A DNA stretch of 7,507 nt from Gemmatimonadota bacterium (GTDB taxonomy: Bacteria; Latescibacterota; UBA2968; UBA8231), in assembly GCA_026706505.1 (NCBI GenBank), contig JAPOYQ010000456.1:1-7507 (forward strand). The letters run 5' to 3'. Positions 1 through 6,900 of this stretch are shown one piece after another. Positions within the stretch are counted from its first letter, which is position 1, and each line of letters begins with the position of its first letter. The notes beneath the pieces are model-generated. The model saw only the letters and a list, made by a program, of their open reading frames with translations, was not told where the DNA came from and did no database searches. The translations under genes and the position numbers were made by a program.

Positions 1-572
1 CTCAGCCCGGCCTCCCTTGCAATCCAAAAACGCGGAATGTCCAGCGGTGCAGTGGAGTACTTGGCCGCAGCTTGACTCCGCGTGGTCTCCTCCGGCTCGA
101 TGAAGACAATGGCGCGCGCGCCCAGCGAAGCGGCCTGTAACCAGCGGTTCCAGCTATTGAACTCCAGCAGCACCACCCGGCCGTCGAGTTCGAAACCCGC
201 GTAATTTTTCCACTCGCCGTCCCCGCCGTAGATCATCTCTCCCGCGTACTCGGGTAGTGTCGAGGTGCGGACTAAGTTCGGCCACAGGCTGTAGAGGCCA
301 TAGCGCTCCCCGCTCTCTGTGAGCAGCAACTCGCCCCCTTGGTCGATAGGCACGGTGACCGCGAAGGGTTCGCGCGCGACCTTTGCAAACCCGATCTCGC
401 GCAGGCGTCGCTCGACGTAATCCGCGGCCTTAGCCGCCCCGGGATAGCCGCTCACCCTAGAGCCAAGCGACGACAAGTAATCGACGGTTTCGCGCACCCC
501 ATCTTCGCGCGTCCAACCGCTATTTGCAGTCAGTACGAGGGCGCAGATGATGTAGTAAGCCGAGTGTTTCAT
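1..572 (-). CDS. Exported M28-family zinc peptidase with PA domain (N-terminal 190 residues; 3' end beyond window)
   Basis: The minus-strand frame is open from an ATG at 572 to base 1, giving 190 residues with no stop, so the C-terminal part lies outside the window. Residues 1-18 look like a Sec signal peptide: a basic start (K2, H3), a hydrophobic core at 6-14 (YYIICALVL), then small residues. There is no lipobox. Residues 28-62 carry the N-terminal signature of M28 aminopeptidases, LGSRVSGYPGAAKAADYV (36-53), followed by RRLREIGF. Residues about 107-185 fit a protease-associated (PA) domain: PEYAGEMIYGG, then DGRVVLLEF, then the GARAIVFIE strand and IPRFWI. The zinc ligands of M28 lie in the catalytic domain, which is not present here, so activity cannot be judged. 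The start overlaps the stop of the upstream transporter gene by ATGA with no Shine-Dalgarno sequence, so translational coupling is likely. Family assignment is by recognised sequence patterns; a catalytically dead PA-domain protein is the main alternative. Confidence 0.83.
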   Translation of the reverse strand, partial: MKHSAYYIICALVLTANSGWTREDGVRETVDYLSSLGSRVSGYPGAAKAADYVERRLREIGFAKVAREPFAVTVPIDQGGELLLTESGERYGLYSLWPNLVRTSTLPEYAGEMIYGGDGEWKNYAGFELDGRVVLLEFNSWNRWLQAASLGARAIVFIEPEETTRSQAAAKYSTAPLDIPRFWIAREAGL

Positions 573-2635
573 GCCCAAAAAATGGAGTTCCCCACTTTTC
601 CTGTGAAGTAATCTATGACCAACCAAATTCCATTGCACGAAACCTGCCCGCAGATCAGCCCTAAAAAAAACATCTGACTGCGGCGATACAAGGCTACTCC
701 ACCGAAGCGCATGATCATCTTCTTGATAAACCAAGCCAAGAACACGCTAAACCACACGAAGTTGAGCATGCCGTTAGCCCCAATCGGAAAGCCGATGGGA
801 TGTACGGGCCACCAAGGCAGGCGCTGCCGCGCCCACATCATCGCCCCCATCACCAGCCCACCACTGGCCAAGAATCCCATTCCCGGCCAGTGTACGCCCG
901 CCGGCTCCATGTTGCGAAACGCGGTGTTATACGCGGTTTCGGGCGCACCTTTGAAAAACCAACCATTGAGGTTCACGCCGCCGTGCTTATAGGCCATGTG
1001 GAAAATCATCCAAAACGCACCGAGGGCACCGATGAAGAGTGCGAGAATAATAGCCCAAAACACCAGCCGCCGCAGCCGCGGCTCCATCTCCTCGATAAGC
1101 TTGAGGGCATTGGTGCAGGTCGCCATGACGAACACCCGCACATCCGCGCCCCACATATAGGCCAACGACAAGTTCCACACCCCAGTCCGCGTCACCAAGT
1201 CGGTCCCCAACCCCAAGATTACCAAGTCGGGTGCTGTCATCGGGGCGCGCACGGCCGCTAGGCCGGCTTCGGCGACGATTCGCGTCAACCCTAGGAAGAT
1301 GAGCAGAGCTAAGATGACAAAAACAAACGCCACCCACAGCGGCGTCCCCATGATCCACAGCCAGCACGACATGACCAAGACTCCACCCACAGCGCCGAAA
1401 AAAGACCAACGATAGGACATGATCTCATCCCCATCCTCCACCTCTGGTGCCAAACCGAGGGCCTTTTTGCACACATTGCGAAAGTGTTCCCTCCCCACCC
1501 ACAAACCAATCACAACCATGGCCAGCAAAGCACCGACCCCTTGGTAGGCCATCAGGGAAACATCGGACACGCCGAAGACGACCTTCTGCTCGGACGTTAC
1601 GCCAGCAAGCGCGAATATCTCCTTTTCAAACTTGGCCAAGAGGTGAAAAAACCAAATGCCAGCAGCGATATTGGCATTGATGAAATACGAAAAGCCGATC
1701 ATGGCAAAGCTGACGGTCAGTTCCAAAGTTTGCTTGCCCACTAAGGATATCGACGAACTCAGTGGAAAGACCGGAAAAGCCGGGTCGTAGCGGTGCAGAG
1801 CCTTCAAGCTGCCAAAAAAAATCGGCAGACTAAAACCAATCCACATCGCCGGCTGGCGAAAAAAGGTATTGATCTTAAGCCCGTGCTCCTCGCCGCGCAC
1901 CATCGCCAGCCCCACCTGCGTGATCGGATAGGGTAGCCGCTCGCGCTCCATCCACTGCCGACGGACGATAACCGCGACCGACACCATGGTCACGTATAGT
2001 GCCAAGAGGAAGATAGCCCACCAGCACAAAGGCTCTGCCCACGCCGCGTAGGGAATCTCCTCCCCAGGTGCCAACCCTTCGTAAAAGGTCTTGCTGTCAG
2101 TCCCATCGTTGACGAGGACTTCTCGCGTGGAAAAATGGGGAAAGAGCTCTTCTCGCCACTTGTTTTCCGGTGAAGCAAAGTAAAACACCGCCGTGATCAT
2201 CGGCAGAATTTGTTCGCTCAGACCCATAGTGCAAAGAGCCGAGACGATCAACAACATGACGTAAACGAGAATCAATTCAGCCCGATTGAGGACCAAACTC
2301 CGCCCCAAAGAGACCAATAGCATATTGATCAGGGATGAGGAGAGGATGAAGGTGGCGAAGAAAAAACCGGGGGCAAAGGGATCTAGGGGGGCCACCCAAC
2401 CATAGTAGAAGCCGTAGAGAGCGCACGAAATCAAGGCCCACACTACTGCGCCCAACGGGTTAGCGGCGACCTTGAACAGCACATTGAGCAGCCCGATGAG
2501 CACTAGAAACAAAAAAATGGCCCCTGGTGTACTGAAGTCCAAAGCCATGTAGGAGCCGCGTATGATCATGTTGCCGTACGGAGCACCGACGGCTAGGAAA
2601 AAGCTGAGGAACGATCCCACCCAAAACGCACGCAT
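569..2635 (-). CDS. DUF6785/DUF6784 polytopic membrane protein, oligopeptide-transporter-like
   Basis: This 688-residue integral membrane protein has about 14-15 predicted hydrophobic spans from the first residues to the C-terminus. A hydrophilic loop after the fifth span contains the segment KWREELFPHFSTREV, and another soluble loop precedes SYRWSFFGAVGG. Family-like signatures are ERERLPYPITQVGLAM just after the sixth span, and a C-terminal block with LPWWPVHPIGFPIG, WFSVFLAWFIKKMIMRFGG and LYRR..FFLGLICG..IDYFTG. These match my recollection of paired DUF6785 and DUF6784 domains, which resemble OPT-family oligopeptide transporters. Peptide transport is an inference, supported by peptidase genes on both sides. 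The ATG at 2635 is chosen because the first membrane span starts there (MRAFWVGSFL) and because a good promoter lies over the only longer start, a TTG at 2788 that would add 51 residues unlike the family. Its TGA overlaps the ATG of the M28 peptidase gene. Confidence 0.86.
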   Translation of the reverse strand: MRAFWVGSFLSFFLAVGAPYGNMIIRGSYMALDFSTPGAIFLFLVLIGLLNVLFKVAANPLGAVVWALISCALYGFYYGWVAPLDPFAPGFFFATFILSSSLINMLLVSLGRSLVLNRAELILVYVMLLIVSALCTMGLSEQILPMITAVFYFASPENKWREELFPHFSTREVLVNDGTDSKTFYEGLAPGEEIPYAAWAEPLCWWAIFLLALYVTMVSVAVIVRRQWMERERLPYPITQVGLAMVRGEEHGLKINTFFRQPAMWIGFSLPIFFGSLKALHRYDPAFPVFPLSSSISLVGKQTLELTVSFAMIGFSYFINANIAAGIWFFHLLAKFEKEIFALAGVTSEQKVVFGVSDVSLMAYQGVGALLAMVVIGLWVGREHFRNVCKKALGLAPEVEDGDEIMSYRWSFFGAVGGVLVMSCWLWIMGTPLWVAFVFVILALLIFLGLTRIVAEAGLAAVRAPMTAPDLVILGLGTDLVTRTGVWNLSLAYMWGADVRVFVMATCTNALKLIEEMEPRLRRLVFWAIILALFIGALGAFWMIFHMAYKHGGVNLNGWFFKGAPETAYNTAFRNMEPAGVHWPGMGFLASGGLVMGAMMWARQRLPWWPVHPIGFPIGANGMLNFVWFSVFLAWFIKKMIMRFGGVALYRRSQMFFLGLICGQVSCNGIWLVIDYFTGKVGNSIFWA

Positions 2636-2741
2636 GGTTAGCTGCTGGGTACCGGGTGGCGCAAGGAGAGCTTGGTCGCGCCCAGCGAGATGGTGCAGGT
2701 AGTGAGTAGGCAAGCGTCTTAGCAAGTGGAGTCCCCTGCTG

Positions 2742-2751
2742 TATCGCGATA
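2742..2751. promoter_or_regulatory. Perfect 10-bp palindrome, possible operator
   Basis: TATCGCGATA is fully self-complementary. It lies in the spacer upstream of the plus-strand -10 box and covers the predicted start site of the minus-strand promoter. A dimeric regulator bound here could affect both genes. No regulator gene is present in the window, and a 10-bp palindrome can arise by chance. Confidence 0.27.
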
Positions 2752-2755
2752 GGCT

Positions 2756-2764
2756 TGTTATAAT
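2756..2764 (+). promoter_or_regulatory. Extended -10 promoter for the M42-like aminopeptidase gene
   Basis: A perfect TATAAT at 2759-2764 is preceded by TGt (2756-2758), forming an extended -10 element. The -35 region 17 bp upstream (CTGCTG) is poor, which extended -10 promoters tolerate. The start site would be near 2771, giving a leader of about 62 nt to the ATG at 2833. The box overlaps the -10 of the divergent promoter by five bases. Confidence 0.5.
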
Positions 2765-2788
2765 AAGTAGCTTAATCGGTTGGGACAA
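2760..2788 (-). promoter_or_regulatory. Sigma70-type promoter for the transporter-peptidase operon
   Basis: Read on the minus strand, a -35 box TTGTCC (2788-2783) is followed after exactly 17 bp by a -10 box TATTAT (2765-2760). These match the bacterial housekeeping consensus at 4/6 and 5/6. Transcription would begin near 2752 and leave a leader of about 118 nt before the ATG at 2635. This placement argues against the TTG at 2788 as start codon, since it would be part of the -35 box. The consensus used is that of well-studied bacteria, and its validity in this lineage is assumed. Confidence 0.5.
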
Positions 2789-2826
2789 TGCGATTTGACC
2801 GCATCGGTCTTTTGTGGTTTTTTTTT
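2788..2826 (+). promoter_or_regulatory. Leader with two mutually exclusive small hairpins and T-runs
   Basis: In the predicted leader of the aminopeptidase gene, ATGCG (2788-2792) can pair with CGCAT (2800-2804), and GACCG (2797-2801) can pair with CGGTC (2805-2809). The two stems share bases 2800-2801 and cannot form together. The second stem is followed by TTTT and, shortly after, a run of nine T (2818-2826), so it looks like a weak terminator. Each stem is only 5 bp, so this is suggestive only. Confidence 0.2.
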
Positions 2827-2832
2827 CGCGTC

Positions 2833-3960
2833 ATGGAATTCGACTTTCTCCAGTTCGCCAAACCGCTCATCCGCAGCCCCACAGCCCCTTTCCACGAGCA
2901 TTTTGCCCTCGACATCGCGCGCTCATTTGCGGCCAAGCGGCCTCTAATCCAAGTGCTCCACGACCGCTGTGGCAACAGTTTGCTGATCTACGACGGCGGG
3001 GGGCACCAAGAGGAGGACGAATTTATCGTCTTGACCGCCCATCTCGACCACCCCGGTTTAGTGTGGAGAAGCTCACAGGAGTCAGGCCGGGCACTGTTCG
3101 AGATACTCGGTGGCGTCGAGTTGGAGCAGGCCCTAGCAACGGGCGTGCGCATATTCGATCTAAATCGCCCGGCTACTCAGCGCGGAATTCCCGGCACCAT
3201 CGTCCGCACGATAGAAGAAGAAGGGACGCGCTATCCCCTGCTCGAAGTGGCCACAGCACGCGACATCCCCCAAGGGCCGGGCACCTTTGCGATGTGGGAT
3301 TTGCCGGCCTTTAGGGTGCAAGGGCGGCGATTGAGCGGGCGGGCGATTGACGATTTGGCTGGTGCGGCCGTGGCTTTGTGCGTCTTGGATTCCTTGGTAC
3401 GCCACCAAGCCTCGGTCCGCCTCGGCGTCTTGCTCACACGCGCTGAAGAGGTGGGGTTTGTCGGCATGCTTGCCGCGTTAGATGCTGGATTCTTGCCGCG
3501 CCGCGCCCTCTACATCAACATCGAGTGCTCTAGCGTGGCGGCTGGGGCGGTGCTGGGCGCGGGGCCGATCTTGCGGGTGGGCGACCGGCTCTGGGTGTTC
3601 GACCCAGACATCAGCGGCGGGCTGGCTGCCCTAGCCGACGAGTTGGTCTCCCAACAGCCCTCTTTCCGCTATCAACGCAAGCTGATGGACAGCGGTGCTT
3701 GCGAAGCTACCCCGCTTATGCAGGCCGATTACCGCACGGGCGCGGTGGCGCTACCCCTCGGCAACTATCACAACTCGGGTCCGGGCGCGCAATTGGCCCC
3801 GGAGTACATCCACCTCGACGACGCCAACGGGCTGGTGCGCCTCCTCATCTACGTGGCCCAGCGCGGCATTGGCACGGGGCTGGCACATTCGGCCGCCGCG
3901 CTCGACTCCATGCTCGCCGGCCGCCTGGCGCAATACCGCGACCGCCTCCACCCCGTGTAG
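2833..3960 (+). CDS. M42-like cytosolic metallo-aminopeptidase
   Basis: This is a 375-residue clan MH metallopeptidase resembling the M42 glutamyl aminopeptidase/FrvX group. It has no signal peptide, so it probably acts in the cytoplasm. Candidate metal and catalytic residues, numbered from the ATG at 2833, are H70 in TAHLDHPG, D173-D174 in GRAIDDLAG, E205-E206 in TRAEEVGFVG (catalytic Glu plus ligand), E231 in INIECSS, and H313 in LGNYHNSGP. The roughly 100 residues between H70 and D173 fit the PDZ-like insert used by M42 enzymes for oligomerisation. The segment SGACEATPL replaces the more usual GTDA-type motif before the last ligand, so this is a divergent member. An in-frame ATG at 2788 would add 15 residues encoded largely by a T-run; no good ribosome site supports it. 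The gene is divergent from the transporter and convergent with the repeat-protein gene. M20 or M28 relatives are possible alternatives, but the EEVG motif favours M42. Confidence 0.86.
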   Translation: MEFDFLQFAKPLIRSPTAPFHEHFALDIARSFAAKRPLIQVLHDRCGNSLLIYDGGGHQEEDEFIVLTAHLDHPGLVWRSSQESGRALFEILGGVELEQALATGVRIFDLNRPATQRGIPGTIVRTIEEEGTRYPLLEVATARDIPQGPGTFAMWDLPAFRVQGRRLSGRAIDDLAGAAVALCVLDSLVRHQASVRLGVLLTRAEEVGFVGMLAALDAGFLPRRALYINIECSSVAAGAVLGAGPILRVGDRLWVFDPDISGGLAALADELVSQQPSFRYQRKLMDSGACEATPLMQADYRTGAVALPLGNYHNSGPGAQLAPEYIHLDDANGLVRLLIYVAQRGIGTGLAHSAAALDSMLAGRLAQYRDRLHPV

Positions 3961-3993
3961 AAGCAGTAGACACTCCACCCCACCGCCGCTTTC

Positions 3994-6900
3994 CTACTGA
4001 CTTGAAACTATAGAAGCAAGTTGCCAGAGCAGGACCGTGCCGTCCAAGCCCCCGGATGCCAGCAACGTGCCGTCCGGGGAAAAGGACATGGATCTGACCC
4101 ACCCCGTATAAGGCAGGGTGGCCAACTGACTACCACTCGATACATCCCAAAAGATTACCGTCCCGTCCCATCCCCCGGACGCCAGCAGCGTGCCGTCCGG
4201 GGAAAAGGACGCGAATTCGACCCTCTCCGTATGCCCTTGCAGGGTGGCCAACTGACTACTACTCGATACATCCCAAAGGATCACCGTCCCGTCCCGCCCC
4301 CCGGACGCCAGCAGCGTGCCGTCCGCAGAAAACAATACGAATTCGACCACAGACTTATGCCCTTGTAGGGTAGCCAACTGACTACCACTCGACACGTCCC
4401 AAAGGATTACCTTGCCGTCCAGTTTCCCGAACGCCACTATGGAGTCGGCCGGAGAAAACGACACGGACCAGACTCTATCCTTAGACTCTTGCAGGATGGC
4501 CAGTTGACTGCGACTCGATACGTCCCAAAGAATCACATCGTTGTCCCGTCCCCCAGACACCAGCATGGAACCATCCGAGGAAAAAGACACCGGACCGTCT
4601 GGTGAAAAAGACGCCGGACCGTCTCCTCGCAGGAAGCCCAGTTGCCTGTGACTCGACACATCCCAAAGAACGACGCTCCTCCCTCCTCCGGCTGCCAATA
4701 AAGAGCCATCTGGAGAAAACGATACCAGACTGCCCGCTCCCAGAGTGGCCAGTTGACTGCGACTCGATACGTCCCAAAGAACGACGTTACCCCTCCCTCC
4801 GGCTGCCAACAAAGAGCCGTCCGGAGAAAACGATACGGATTCGACCCCAGACTTATGCCCTTGCAGAGTGGCCAGTGGGATGCGACTTGCTACGTCCCAA
4901 AGGATCACCGTGCTATCCCATGACCCGGACACCAGCATGGAACCATCCGGGGAAAAAGACACCGGACTGTCTCCGTTCAGGGCAGCCAGTTGACTGCGAC
5001 TCGATACGTCCCAAAGAACGATGTCGGAGCCTCCCCCGGACACCAGCACGGAGCCGTCCGGGGAAAACGATACGGAAGAAACCCTCCAGCTATCCCCTTC
5101 CAAAGTAGCTAACTGACTGTCGCTCCATACATCCCAAAGGATCACCGTACCGTCCCCTGCCCCGGACGCCAGCATGGAACCGTCTGGGGAAAACGATACG
5201 GATTCGACTCCAGACGTATGCCCTTGCAGAGTGGCTAGCTGACTATTACTCCATACATCCCAAAGAACGACGTCGGGGCTCCCTCCGGACGCCAGCATGG
5301 AGCCATCTGGGGAAAACGATACAGAAGAAACCCGAGCCGTACGTCCTTCTAGGGTAGTTAATTGACTGCGACTTGCCACGTCCCAAAGGATCACCGTGCC
5401 GTCCCATGACCCAGACGCCAGCATGGAGCCATCCGGAGAAAACGATACGGAAGAAACCCTACCCGTATGTCCTTCTAGGGTAGTTAGTTGAGTGCGACTT
5501 GCCACGTCCCAAAGGATCACGTCGTTGTCCCAGTCGCCGGACGCCAGCATGGAGCCATCCGGAGAAAACGACACGGAAGAAACCCGAGCCATAGACTCGG
5601 TGAGAAGCGCCAGTTCACGGTAGGTTTCTACGTCGTACAGCCAAATACCAATGCCACCAGCCACCGCTAGCACCTGCCCATCGGGCGAGAACGCCACCGC
5701 CTCAACCGTTCCTTTTCCCAAGCGGGCAAGGACCCCCTCCGGCAAATGCCACGTTGTATAATCGGCAACCTCCAAGCCATCGGTAGAAGCAATCTCGCCG
5801 CCTTCCTCTCGAAGCTCCATCGCGTAAATTTTGCCGTCGCGCCCGCGCCCAGAAGCAAAAACGATGTGGCGGCCATCGGGTGAAAACGAAGGGGAGCTGT
5901 CCCATGCCGAGTGGTGGGTCAGGCGGCGTGGATTACTGCCATCGGAACTCATCACGTAAATCTCTTCGTTGCCGTCGCGCTCGGATACAAAGGCGATGTG
6001 GCGACCATCAGGCGACCAAGAGGGAGAAAAGTCCGATGCTGTGTGGTGGGTCAGCCGACGGGGATTGCTGCCATCCGAATCCATCACGTAAAGCTCATAG
6101 TTGCCATCGCGGTTGGACTCAAAGGCGATGTGGCGACCATCGGGGGAAAACGAGGGAGACCTGTCGCCGGCTGGGTCGTCGGTCAAGCGGCGCAGGTTAC
6201 TGCCATCAGAATCCATCACGTAAAGCTCGAAGTTACCGTCGCGTTCGGACACAAAGGCGATGCGGCGACCATCGGGGGACCAAGAGGGGTGCCAGTCGTC
6301 GGCTGGGTCGTCGGTCAAGCGGCGCAGGTTACTGCCATCAGAATCCATCGCGTAAATATCCCGATTGCCGTCGCGCTCGGATATGAAGGCGATGTGGCGA
6401 CCATCGGGGGACCAAGAGGGGTGCCAGTCGTCGGCTGGGTGGTCGGTCAAGCGGGTTGGGTTGCTACCATCCGAACCCATCACGTAAATATCCCAATTGC
6501 CGTCGCGCTCGTCGCGGTGGGATACAAAGGCGATGTGGCGACCATCGGGGGACCAAGAGGGGGAGCCGTCCCATCCCGAGTGGTCGGTCAAGCGGCGTAG
6601 GGTCCCGGCTGCTAAGTTCCCGCCACCATCAACCACCTGCCCAATCCCCGCCGGCAGCGACGGATCGGACGGATTGGCACTATAGGCCGCAAGCAGCAGC
6701 ACATCGGCGGTCGTAAGCTCGCCGTCGGCATTGACATCGCCGAGATTGATATCGCCGTTGTTCGGCGGCGTGATGGACGAATCGATAATGTACAAGGCCA
6801 CGGCCAGCGCGTCGGCCAAATCAACTTGGCCGTCGGCATTGACATCACCCAAAATGCCGCCGGTCAGCACCTTCGCCCGCGGTGCACTATCCAGCGTCTC

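Noticed and set aside
339..611. Plus-strand open frame of 90 codons
   Set aside because: Antisense of the M28 peptidase N-terminus, which shows a signal peptide and family motifs.
800..1261. Plus-strand open frame of 153 codons
   Set aside because: His/Pro/Arg-rich antisense of the transporter gene, which has convincing membrane spans and family motifs on the other strand.
2636..2788. TTG at 2788 as start of the transporter
   Set aside because: It would add 51 residues unlike the family and lies in a good -35 box; the ATG at 2635 begins just before the first membrane span. Not fully excluded.
2788..2832. ATG at 2788 as start of the M42-like gene
   Set aside because: The extra 15 residues come mostly from a T-run and hairpin region, and the only purine-rich stretch (GGGA) is too close to the ATG. 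Not fully excluded.
4001..4020. CTTG...CAAG inverted repeat as a terminator
   Set aside because: The stem is only 4 bp with a 12-nt loop, has no T-run, and lies inside the coding end of the giant gene.
4602..5108. Plus-strand open frame of 168 codons
   Set aside because: Antisense shadow of the WD40 array, made of Arg/Pro/Ser-rich repeats with no recognisable motif.
5911..6600. Plus-strand open frame of 229 codons
   Set aside because: It is the antisense of the PD40 repeats; its repetitive sequence simply mirrors the repeat array, and the minus-strand frame has clear domain motifs.
4015..6600. CRISPR-like or satellite repeat array
   Set aside because: The 126-bp and 132-bp periods keep the reading frame and encode WD40 and PD40 blades; there are no short repeats with unique spacers.
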